From Craterostigma plantagineum (taxonomy: Eukaryota > Streptophyta > Magnoliopsida > Lamiales > Linderniaceae), in NCBI GenBank assembly GCA_027422505.1, contig JAPQWV010000005.1:16696501-16760500 (forward strand): 64,000 nucleotides of DNA. The letters run 5' to 3'. The notes beneath the pieces were generated by a model. That model did not search any database. It had not been told where the DNA came from and was given only the letters and a program-made list of their open reading frames with translations. Position 1 is the stretch's first letter. Each line of letters begins with the position of its first letter. Position numbers and translations under genes: made by a program. This document shows positions 10,101 through 19,839 of this stretch, in pieces.

Positions 10101-13100
10101 CGTCTCCAAGGTGCGCTATGACGATAGTTCGGTTCGGTCCATTGGCAGTCGAAGCGGCACGCAGAGGCAGTATCGTGATAGAATGCATGTTGATGGTCGA
10201 TCCATTGCCGTACCCGTATAGTGTAACTACAGCGTTCCAAATAGTCGCCACAGCCCACGAATCGCACGGGGTCAACATCCAATGGTTTTCCAAGCAAGGC
10301 CCCCCTTCCCAGCGTATACGACGCAGCTGAGTTTCCAATGAATCACCATAGTACGCTGGCGAGTAAAGATCCCAATGGGCCTCGATTTCGTTCGCGACGT
10401 TATTCCTTACGGTGACTCATTCTTCCTCGTCATTGTAAATATGGGAAGCGATAGCGCGAAATCCGCAGTTGCCGTCAGCCACGACATCCTTATAACTAAC
10501 TATATACGGATGAATGACTGATGTTACGTGGTACTGCAAGCGGCTGTGGAAGAAGTTGGATTCAACTGTATAAAAAATTATACCGGATTAGAGATGCATC
10601 CATATACAATTTTTATGAGTGAAAAAACAGAAATACCTGTCTCCGTAGTAGAACTACGAGATCGCTTCGCAGATGATGATGAGGTATGGCCATGACTGCT
10701 ATGACCCTGGCTGCTACGACTGGTGCTGCTGCGCCCTCCGCTGCGTCCCCCCTTGGGATTGCGTACTCGAAAGCACTTCGATCACGTTTCGTCGAGTCTC
10801 TTTTCTTTGGCCGACCTTTTACAGATGTCTTAACAGCAGGCTCAGTCCACTCTTGATCCTCGGGATAGAGATGTTCGTGAACTACTCGATGGAAGCCACG
10901 CATAACGGCGGGATCTCGACCTTCTGCCTCACGCACGAGGTCGTATAGACGCTCTTGATCAGAAATATCGGGAACTACTCCATTGCTGATTGTGAGTGTC
11001 TTCCAGAAGTCGTGCAAGCATTCTACCGAAACTGGGTAGTTGTTGTCCACGCATTGCTGAAGCTCGCAACAACATGGTAGCTGGTGCGTACGTCGTACTA
11101 CACATCCGCACCTGGAGTAAACCTCATCCGACAACTCTTTGGCCCGCCGCAGCTCATTTCCCATAATTAATATTGCATGGTGTGAAACTCTGTATAATAA
11201 TGTTAGGAATGGAAATCCTGACATCGGAATAGGTCGTTTCGACCGGGACTCCTCAAGTGTCTGCATGTCAACATTAAAATATTATTAGATAAGGATAAGA
11301 GACACGTAACAATAATTAATTTACCTTTCTGATGCGAATCAACTGGTTCTGAATCTGCTCGTGCACCTTCACCCATACGGTGTCAAGAGACCCAGTGGCC
11401 GAGTTCAGCCATCCTTTCAGCTCGCTATGAGCACTCTCCACACGACATGTAGTGGTGTTCCCGAAATGAAGCACATGGTTCGTCCAAGCTCTGGCGAACT
11501 TCTCCTTATGCACCAACCACGTCTGCTCAACAAACGATTTCTGAGTCTTGTAGCCAGCGCAGACGCATGTCATTCACTGCATTCTCATATTCGTCAACCG
11601 TCGGAGCTTTCACGACTGCTTTCCAGGACTTGTGCGTGAAGTGAGCTGCGATCTTTTTACTCTTCCCCCCCAACCTATAAACTTCGTTCTCCACATCTTT
11701 ATAAATATGCCACGTGCACAGCAGATGGTGAGAATGGGGAAATACCATATGTAACGGTCGAATAAGGCCCAACTCACGATCAGTGACAATCGCCGACGGG
11801 TGGACACCTGGCCCTAGAATATCCCTGATAGACTGCAACATCCACCGGTAACTTGTCTCGGTCTCGTCGTCCATGACGGCAAACCCACACAGAAAGTTGT
11901 GATTACAGGGAGTCATCCCTATAATCTCAACAAGAGGCATCTTATATCTATTGGTCTTGTACGTCGAGTCAATCCCAATAAAATAAGGATACGTCCTCAG
12001 CAGTGCGAGTGACTCCGGGTGTGCGAGAAAGACATGTGTCAGCATATTAGTCTCCTCGTCTCTCAGCGCTTCAACAAAAATATCCGGACTCTGTCGCCTG
12101 GTGCATCAACTGGCTCACCACGTCTCGACCCTCAGAATATTGCTTCTTCAAACGATCTCTGTAATTATATATATGTCGGATCGTCGCGTTATCTACGCTG
12201 TGTCGAGCCCTCATCGTTGAGAGGATATGTGATGGTTTCGCTTGCGCAGCAGTCATTTCCTCTACGACCTTCTTTGCTTGGCTGCTTAACCCACTCGTCT
12301 GGCGGTGTCCCTCAGGATAATGTATCAGAGGATGATTGTGCGTGGATTTTTCAGGTGGGCCCGTACGAATGAACCATTCCTTAGTAGCTGGATCTTGCTG
12401 CGCTATGACTACAAACGGACACCTGCACTTGTTAGACTTCGACATCCTCTCCAATTCATCCTCCTTGCCTCTATAACGTTCTCCGCGAGAACATCTAATC
12501 AATTTTTTTGTTCCAAATTTCTTGTGCGACGAAATTATCACCTCGAAACCAAGACCAATAGAGACGCCTTTCGCCCAGTTAATGGCTTCCACGTCGGTTG
12601 GAAATCGTCCTCCTTCGCGAAAATGCCGACTGTAGTTTATCCCGTCGCCCGTGGAATCCTCCGGGACACTCTCCAAGTCTGAAAAAAAAAATTAAAAAAA
12701 AAAATCGACCGAAATCAAATTTCGGCTCCCCTAAGAGGCGACCGAAACGAGATTTCGTCCACCTCCACAGGAGCCGAAACTCGATCTCGGTCGCGACGGT
12801 CCCAGCCGAAACGAAATTTCGGCTGGGACAGTCGCGACCGAACTGAATTTTCGGTCGCCTCAAAGGGTGACCGAAACAAGATTTCGGTCGGCACAAGGGC
12901 TGACCGAAATTATTGTTCGGTCACCCCATGTGACGACCAAAAATTCAGTTTGGTCGCGCTGATTTTTTCGTTCGATGTCCGATCTGTGTTCGAGAATTTA
13001 CGTCTATTTGTTCCAAATTTACGAGAATTTGCTTACCATCCGTGCCGATAGACCCTTTCTTTTGTCCTTTCCATTTCCCAAATAGACGATTCATTGCGAT

Positions 13101-13910
13101 TTCAATTTTTTCTTGTTATGTTTGAGTCTGATTTGAATGTATGATTGCGATATCAAAACTGTTTTTTGGAAAAGGAATTTAAATATAAATTTAAATTAAT
13201 AAGGGCAAAATCGTCTTTTTTCAGCCCTTTAGGGGGCGGTAACTAGGAAAAAGGGGGCGGTGAATAACAATCCAGATTCACCTATTATGCAGAAAGGCAA
13301 GAGAAGACCAACAAACCTAACGTTTTTTAGACTCGATATCATACAAAGAGATACTATGATAAGTAAGTTAAAGTGGGGCTCATATTTTATATCTCATTGG
13401 AAATCGACACTTTTGACAAACCAACCGAAAAATAGTTCAATCTCGATTCCAAAATAAAAGAGACACACAATGTGTTCGCAGAAATGCCAGCGAACAAGCC
13501 AATTTTATGTTTTTTACCAGATCGAGCGCGCAGGCGAATCCACCCTCCACCTGGACGAATTTGTCCTGCCCATGAGGCGGATCTCCGCGCAAGGCAAGCA
13601 CGTTCTGTATCCCATTGGATTTGATGGTCGACAGTGCATCGTCGATCTTCTCCACGGGCATGTTGGTGCAGGTGAGGTGCATCATCGTCTCGACGCACAC
13701 AATGTTCTGCATTCGATTGGCGATCTCAAGGGTCAGATCCGCCATGGATCCACCGGCGCCCCACGTAATGTCGCAGAACGTGGGATTGTATGCCACCATA
13801 CGCTCCATTTTGTCGAAGAGGTTGTCCACACCGTCCTCGGTCTTTGGCGGGAAGAATTCGAACGAGAATACGACGCCGTTTGATCCGCGGATCTTGTCCA
13901 CCACCTTCAT
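4127..13910 (-). CDS. MTHFR: methylenetetrahydrofolate reductase, interrupted by a MULE at intron 1/exon 2
   Basis: MTHFR reduces 5,10-methylene-THF to 5-methyl-THF for methionine and S-adenosylmethionine synthesis (cytosolic, NADH-linked and flavin-dependent in plants). Exons on the minus strand: 13910-13518, 6392-6332, 6172-6093, 5996-5823, 5654-5481, 5415-5315, 5223-5112, 5022-4942, 4874-4697, 4626-4292 and 4210-4127. They total 1773 nt (590 codons plus stop), close to the family length. The N-terminal TIM-barrel catalytic domain shows [39 protein letters not shown] and [14 protein letters not shown]. The C-terminal regulatory domain shows [29 protein letters not shown] and [16 protein letters not shown]. 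Every exon I could read is open and in phase. Intron 1 is now ~7.1 kb because a Mutator-like element sits at the exon 2 acceptor; the target duplication keeps AG but not the native pyrimidine tract. The exon 7 donor is GC (CAG|GCAATG). Whether the gene is still correctly spliced cannot be told from DNA. Confidence 0.97.
6386..6395. repeat. 10 bp target site duplication of MULE (left copy)
   Basis: GATTCACCTA, identical to 13275-13284. On the MTHFR strand it reads TAG|GTGAATC: the acceptor AG and the first seven bases of exon 2. This is the copy that joins the rest of exon 2. Confidence 0.95.
6396..6500 (+). repeat. MULE left terminal inverted repeat
   Basis: This pairs with 13165-13274. It has two copies of an ACCGCCCCC box (6410-6418 and 6431-6439), then AAAGGGTTGAAAAAAGACG and a TTTAAATTAATTTAAA-like stretch. 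The inner limit is approximate because similarity fades gradually. Confidence 0.85.
6605..9130 (+). pseudogene. plant mobile domain (PMD) protein gene of the MULE
   Basis: Exons inferred: 6605-6655 (17 codons, [17 protein letters not shown], donor GTAAGA), 7105-7372, 7473-8427 and from 8492. The phases fit. Exon 2 is acidic and R-rich. Exon 3 carries the PMD signature: [44 protein letters not shown] and [18 protein letters not shown]. Exon 4 continues with [20 protein letters not shown]. Lesions: a one-base frameshift near 7785, a TAG at 8624-8626 (probably from CAG), and another frameshift near 8760. The tail near 9000-9130 is uncertain. PMD proteins (MAIN/MAIL group) are plant nuclear proteins with both host and transposon-borne members. 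I infer an accessory gene of this MULE family, now dead in this copy. Confidence 0.85.
6750..7080. repeat. array of palindromic repeats, left (PMD intron 1)
   Basis: About 8-9 units of 30-40 bp, each centred on a palindrome such as ACCGAAATCAGATTTCGGT with variable spacers (for example near 6825-6845, 6860-6880, 6888-6910, 6920-6941, 6952-6975 and 6984-7005). The last units are degraded. The array lies wholly in the inferred first intron of the PMD gene. It is a candidate transposase-binding or hairpin-forming subterminal region. Confidence 0.9.
9181..9900. repeat. AT-rich minisatellite, about 54 bp unit
   Basis: Roughly ten head-to-tail units with an internal ACATATAAAAAA mark recurring at about 9318, 9372, 9426, 9534, 9590, 9645 and 9700, so the period is 54-56 bp. 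The units are made almost only of A and T. The array lies between the 3' ends of the two convergent MULE genes. Long minus-strand open frames across it are artefacts of composition. Confidence 0.92.
9934..13094 (-). pseudogene. FAR1/FRS5-like MULE transposase with C-terminal OTU protease domain
   Basis: Exon 1 is 13094-13037 (19 codons plus 1 base, donor GTAAGC). Exon 2 starts at 12678 and the phase agrees. Domains in order: FAR1-type zinc cluster ([28 protein letters not shown]); MULE DDE transposase core ([44 protein letters not shown]); SWIM-like finger ([17 protein letters not shown]); a basic linker; an OTU-type domain with the catalytic [10 protein letters not shown] motif and a late [10 protein letters not shown] histidine. 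Introns fit at 11261-11324 and at about 10569-10635. Lesions: a +1 base in the run 12076-12080, a frame change near 11535-11545, and an in-frame TGA at 10417-10419 inside the OTU region. It would have excised and inserted the element; this copy is disabled. Confidence 0.9.
12700..12965. repeat. array of palindromic repeats, right (transposase intron 1)
   Basis: About six or seven units of the same palindromic family as 6750-7080 (ACCGAAATCAAATTTCGG, ACCGAAACGAGATTTCG, GCCGAAACGAAATTTCGGC and others). They lie in the inferred first intron of the transposase gene, between 12679 and 13036. With the left array they form a mirror-image pair. Confidence 0.9.
13165..13274 (-). repeat. MULE right terminal inverted repeat
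   Basis: Reverse complement partner of 6396-6500, sharing the doubled GGGGGCGGT boxes and the CGTCTTTTTTCAGCCCTTT block. It ends at 13274, directly before the second target duplication copy. Confidence 0.85.
13275..13284. repeat. 10 bp target site duplication of MULE (right copy)
   Basis: GATTCACCTA. On the MTHFR strand this copy follows the native intron 1 end with its pyrimidine-rich TTCTCTTGCCTTTCTGC, so the original splice acceptor context is preserved here but leads into MULE sequence. Confidence 0.95.
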
Positions 13911-14340
13911 CTTACACTGTTTTTATTATCTCTCGCTGTGTATGTAGAAAAAACAAGGGAAGTGTTTGTTAAACGTATGTGTTTGCAAACTGACTGCAAG
14001 CTACCAGCTTGTTTGGGTTCGTAGAAGGAAAAAAGGAATCGATGGTCGTTAGCGAATTCGAAGCAGTTTATGTGTAGAATGTAGATCAAAGGGAAAACGT
14101 ATCAGATTATTAACTAGACTTGCCAATATAGATTCTTCTTATAGTTAATTTGTAAACTATTCTCAACGATAAGAGCCATTAATCAGCTCACTGAAATAAA
14201 CATTGTAGCGCTCGAGCTCATAATTGTCGAGTTCGAACTCGATCAGGGCCGGATATTGGGCTGTGCTTCCAGACCTACAGCACAGGCCCACCAATATATT
14301 TGAGTCCATATACACATATTTAGTATTTTTTTAAGTTCAC
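13911..14340 (-). promoter_or_regulatory. upstream region of MTHFR
   Basis: Expected to hold the MTHFR promoter and 5' UTR. I do not see an unambiguous TATA box at a convincing distance. No gene or repeat is recognised in this stretch. Confidence 0.35.
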
Positions 14341-14679
14341 GTTTTTAGCCCAAAGTTGCCCAAATTGGCCCCCAATTTTTTAAAGCCACCAATTGTTTTG
14401 GACCACCAATAATTTCGGGCGCATATACATACATTTTTTTTTTTTGAGTTAACATTTTAATTTCCCAAACTAGATGACACCTTTTCCTACTTGGATTTTT
14501 CTCTTTCTCCATAATTGTTCCATTAGCCAAAATATAGAATCTAAAAAGTTAGATGAATGAGTTATCACAAAATTTCTCTTTGCTTTGTTTCATTCATTAG
14601 TATAGGACAAAAGAACAACTATCATCAAAACAATCAAACCCGGCCTTGGTTTCATAAGAAGACAGAGAAATCTCAAGAC

Positions 14680-16150
14680 AATTAATTATACACATGACAA
14701 CGGCTGCCCAGACGTATGGCGGCGCGACTGCAAAGAACGGCTGCACAAGGCTCAAGATGATTTCACAAGGATCTGCCCCAAAAAGGATTCGACCTCTCTA
14801 TATAAGGAGAACCGATGTAACAAAACGGAGAGTCGTACCTCTCCTTCACCACCACGTTTCAATTAATACCGACAAAAGGTGAAGCTTACGAGCACAGTTT
14901 GTTCCACAAGCGAAGGCGTTTAGAAACCAAGTTGCTGCCTCGGAGCTGGGACGAAGAAAGTAAAAGCAGATATTTTTCTGCACAAGACAGCTCGGGGGGC
15001 GGCGAAGCAGATAGACACAGCGACACATACGCAGCAAGTCAGCTTACAAAAGAAAGACGAAAAGCCAACCAAGCTCAACCACTTGCTAAGAATAAAGCTG
15101 CTCTGGGGGCTAGAGATCGAACAAGAAGAGGGTTGTTCTTGGGGGCTGACTTTGACTCTTGACGTGGACACGAACTGCTTTTGGGGATGGGCTGCAACAC
15201 CTAAAGAGAAGCAGCGATTCTGGGGCAGCAACGGGGTAGCAGACGTGTGAAATCAGGACTGATATTCGGCAAATTCTAGCGGCTGTAAGCTAAGTCGATT
15301 CCTATCTATATAATTATGCTGCTATATGCTTTAATTGGTATGTATCATAGCTAAAGTTATCATAGTTGATGTATTATCGAAACCTTGATTTTTAATATTG
15401 TGAGATCATTGTGCTTATTCGTGAATGCGTGAGTATTTGTTTAAGCTTGAAATTATTTTAGTTGATGAACGTAGTTTGAATAAATAATTGCAAATGTTTA
15501 ATTAATCTAGGTGAGTACATGGCTAATTGAAACTACAATTCCGTAATTGTCTGTTTGTTTCAATAAGTAGCGAACAATATTCAACTTACCTACCTTAGGT
15601 AAGTGTTAGTTGTATTGTAGTTTACGCGATTTGATTTTAACAGACCATCATCGTTTCTCGAAAGAGCATCATCCGAGCGAGTTAGTCAATAATTGGGTCT
15701 ATTTCGTTTTTAAGGCTGTCGGAATCTTAAACCTTGCGGGGCGGCCCGGAGGTTATTTTTCGATTAGGGAAGTGATTGTAGAGCGTCTCTTAATTACCAA
15801 GAAACTAAGAAGAGATTGGTTGTTAGGCGTTCGTCGACAACTATAACCGATTATGCTTATGTATACACGTTATTTAGGAATCAATGATAAATTATATTAA
15901 TCAAGGTGGAGAACAATTACTTCAACTATTATTTATGTTCGTTAGTATTTAATTTTTCCTTCGTCTATCATTACTTTAATTTCGTTTCTATTTGAACCGT
16001 AAACAACAAAACCCCCTTTATTATACTATAATATTTAAACGAATTTTGATATAGAAGTAAATCAACCATCTTCCCTGTGGAGACGATCCTTACCTTCGCT
16101 ATAATCGTATTGGTAAGGTTATAAATTTTTGGGCATTTACGATGCGACCA
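14680..16150 (+). repeat. possible gypsy-type LTR or leader remnant
   Basis: A TATATAAGG box (14799-14807) is followed by a long non-coding leader. The right end (16070-16140: CCCTGTGGAGACGATCCTTA, then GGTTATAAATTTTTGGGCAT) resembles the phrase found near the ends of Athila/Tat-group LTRs. No PBS, partner LTR or coding is visible, so the call and limits are tentative. A tandemly similar pair of short blocks lies just to the left (14300-14460). Confidence 0.3.
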
Positions 16151-16309
16151 CATGCCCGAGCTCGGTCTTATTATTTATCATCATCTCATCACCTTGGATC
16201 TCTAAGATAATTAACTTGTCGAGATCGGAGCCGATTATAACTTGTGTGGTCGAGCTTGACCTAGAAATGAGCGGAGCTCGCACTAGCGAACTTGTTTACA
16301 AATTTAGCT

Positions 16310-16689
16310 TTACTACAAATTGAGGTTTACTACAAGTTACCCGTTAGCGACTGCAAATTAAGCTTCAGCTCTGAAATTAGCGACTGCAGGATGACTATCA
16401 GCGACCACAATGTAGTCGCAAATTTCCGACCACAGCGTCAGTCGCGGTTAGTCACTAAAATAGCAACTACGGAAAGCTGGTCGCCATGTAGTCGCAGAAT
16501 AGCGATACACTGTCGTGGTCACTCATAGCCGCCAAACAGCGACTGACTTGTGACCATGTCCGATCAATGACAAGGACTTTGGCGACTACAGTGGTTAGTC
16601 GCTGATGCAGTCGCTAATTCTGTTTAGCGACTAGAATATGTGTTTAGCGACTAATATTTGTAGTCGCTAAACGTGTTTTTTTTGTAGTG
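16310..16689. mobile_element. truncated CACTA-type MITE
   Basis: The right end is TTTTTTTTGTAGTG at 16676-16689, the usual CACTA terminus reversed. The interior is rich in subterminal motifs of the TAGTCGCTA/TAGCGACTA kind. The left end is decayed (TACTACAAG at 16328 or TACTACAAA at 16310), and I found no clean 3 bp duplication. It belongs to the same family as 23451-23974 and 37680-39427. Confidence 0.65.
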
Positions 16690-19331
16690 TTACCATTTTG
16701 TCTTTTTCAATTAGTCACATACAACATTTCGTTGACTCTTGGAGGTAATAGGTCGTGTTGGACGTAGGCTTAGATAATCCAGGGGTGGGGGTGTTCAAAT
16801 GGGTTAATTATCGTTTTTCGGTTATTCGGTTTGGCGGTGTTTTGACAGTTGAGACTGTTGAGGTTTATGACCTAGATGACTTACCAGGATTAGATGTACA
16901 AGGACATTAGTGTAATTTTGTAGTGTTTAAATTTTATATTGGATTATTTGATAATGGAATAAATTTATTATTGTCGATTTGAGTTTTGACAAATAATACC
17001 AAAAGGCATCTTCGTCTAAATAAATTAACCTTGCTATCGGGTTAATAAGACGAACGAATAAAACTCCAATATTTACAGTACTGATTCTGTAGGGACAGAG
17101 AGGCGGCACCAGTAAGCTGAAACACTGTAGTATTAAATTAAGTCCACAAGTCTTAGTCTCCAGTAGGGTGACTGAATAGACAAGGATGACTTGCTTGTCG
17201 ACGGGTCCAATACGGTTGTGCCAACCGTTCACTTGGGAAATGGGAGCCCGTGATATTGATACAAGATAAATCAGGGGATTGTCAGTATTTGGACAATGGC
17301 TCGTAATCGAACGATCACACGCTGGGAAAGTCGTTGATCGATCGATTGACTGTAGTTCTACGCGAACTTTAGACCGAAAGGGTTAATTCGGGGTTGGTCT
17401 TAAGGTCTTGATATACTAGTTTGCTAGATCCGAATTGCCAGGTGCATGGGTCAACGGCGAAATGCGGTCTTGACTTTTCGACGTGATTGCCGGTTATGCC
17501 GCTTAGTGGGATTTACGGCTTCGATTAAATTTGAGGTTAACATCCTATGGAGTTTGGATGTGCGGGAATTTACCTAAGTCTCTGGCCAGAGCTCATAACT
17601 GACTCACGATAGTCGTGGAGGCAGTTTGGTAAATGTCACCGACTCAAACGTTATAAAGTCTAGTTCTGTAAGTTCGACTATGCGTGACTTTCTCTCGACA
17701 AGGGTTTATACGTAGGATCATAATCTATGGTCAGTTCGTTAAGAATATGATATTCGTACTCAACTCGGGATCGGTTCGGTAACACGAGGCTGCCTAGCGG
17801 TGAATACGAACTCCTGGATTCCTCCCAGAGCCGGTTGAGACGAACCAAGAGAGTCGGGCTTAAAAACGGCAACCGACATAACGTCAATATTAGAAGCAGG
17901 CTATACATGGTATTAAGAGATTATGGTTTAGGGCTTGGCCGAGACCCTAATTGGCCGAATGACTAGGTTTTACCAGTGAGAGTCAAAATTGTCTTTTCAC
18001 CTCACGGAATATTTTTAAAATAAAATATTGGATATTTATTATTTAGTATATGATTTAAATTTGATTTAAATCTTTATTATTGTTTTGGTAGATTTTATTT
18101 GGAATTAAATAATATATATATATATATGTGATATATACAATTTCGATTTTAATTTTGAAATAATTTTGAAAAAATATATATTAGATATAATATATTTAAA
18201 ATATACTAAATAAAGAATTTTATATTAATTTATATTAGATATTTATTAATATTAAATTCAAAATTTAAACCTAAAACCAAGGAAGAAAGACTTGGTAAAA
18301 GAGACTTGGTTTTGGGAGAGTGTTTGAGATTTTTTCTCCCACTCCCCTTTACTAAGTTTTGGCCAATCATAGGCCAATCTCAAGGGATTTTCGAGATCCC
18401 TACTAAGGGTAATCGAAAAAGTGGTCAAAACTGGGATTTGAGCCATTTCCTCTCTCTCACTCGATCTCTTTCTTTTCCGGGGCAACAGACGAGCACTCTT
18501 GGTTTAGCTGCATACAGCAAGGGCTGCTCGTGACGTTATAAGGAGTCGGCGCGATGATCTTGTGCCAAGTTCGTGTGCTTTTGCTGATAGGAGAGGGATA
18601 CTACGTCCCGGGGATTCGAAGGGTTCATAGCTAGCCATCTTCGTTGATTTTCGTCAAGGTATAATGGTTGGACTCTTTTCTATTTGTGTTCTTATGTTCT
18701 CGTGAAATACCGAGCAATCCAAGGGAAAGGGCGGAATCCCGGAAAAATTGTAAACTATCCGTTCTAGGAACGAACCAAAACCAACTAAATAGTTTGGTTC
18801 TCGGTTTATTCGGTTCTCGGGTTAACTGGTTTGGTTCTGTTAAAACCAATTAACAAGCTTGCTTACTCAACTCATTTATTTTCATTTTTAATGATATAAA
18901 TGTAAAATACTATATTACATGAAAGATGTCATAAAAAGCTGATAGATAAGCTCAATATAAAAATCATATTACTTCTATGGGTCCACTGTCAACAAAATAC
19001 TCGTATCAAGCATCAAATATTATCTTGCACAAATGGTCTAATATTCATAACACAAACCAAACACTGTTACACAATAACACAACATTCAGACGAGTATTCC
19101 AAAACACAAAGGTCAACCTTCACTTTCAACAAAATCCTCCCATCCTCACAAAATATTACAAGTGCAATATAAATAAAAAGAATCAAACTTAACATAAGTT
19201 ATAAAATGAATAACGAAATGAAAAAGGCATACCATCTTGAATGAAAGAAACTTCTCCAATCTTCATTTCAACTTGCCATCCTCTAATTGTGTTAAAAACA
19301 AGAAAGAGAATCACATTAACAAAAAGCTATG
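16690..19331. other. unassigned non-coding, repeat-like DNA
   Basis: No gene that I can support. 17000-18660 has the look of old retrotransposon LTR or leader sequence (AT-rich tract 17990-18270, then a moderately GC-rich leader), but I found no matching partner. 18870-19331 is AT-rich and may be the 3' flank of the hAT pseudogene whose pieces lie to the right. Confidence 0.3.
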
Positions 19332-19839
19332 TTTGAAAAAGGGAAGATTTCTGTTCAGGCCCCAGTAAAGTTTCCATTAAGCCGTCAGTCCCTGTCAGAA
19401 AATGGTTAAGTTTAAGGGGCCTACTTTTTGTAAAAAACAGAGTAAAGGACCCAAAAATATACATTGACGAAAATACCCCTTGCCCTTTTTTCCCAGCGGA
19501 ACTCGCGACATGCTGTTTTGGTCTTATATGAAGCGTTACTTTTACTTCTTTATTTGTTACACAGGTACAATATATTGTTACTATAGAAAATAGTTACGTT
19601 ATTTTTCAACAATATTGTGTTACTTTCCTACTGCAAAATGTTATCAACAGAATTTTTTTTCATTTAACGATCGAACTCATTTTTCTTACACTGAATCGAT
19701 CAAAAAAATTCGACTACTCCATCCAACCGATTCGACGTGTCATGTTGGATTCATTATGACTTGGACGACGCACGAGGTAGTTGCTTGTCTAATTAGGGTG
19801 CAAATTCAAGAACATAATGGTTAATCGAATCTTGATTTC

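Larger units (their letters stand above)
6396..13274. mobile_element. two-gene Mutator-like element (PMD gene plus FRS/MULE-OTU transposase)
   Basis: The element is 6879 bp with a 10 bp TSD, in the range for Mutator elements. Terminal inverted repeats start GGGAGTTACTATTTACC (left) and TGGATTGTTATTCACC (right, reversed). Both continue into ACCGCCCCCTTTTT, a second TTACCGCCCCCTAAAGGG and a GAAAAAAGACG block, and similarity persists loosely towards the start codons. A PMD gene runs rightward from the left end (6605 onward) and a transposase gene runs leftward from the right end (13094 down). They converge on an AT-rich tandem array. Both genes carry disabling changes, so this copy should not be autonomous. 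The element lies within MTHFR and opposes or follows its transcription depending on the gene. Confidence 0.95.
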
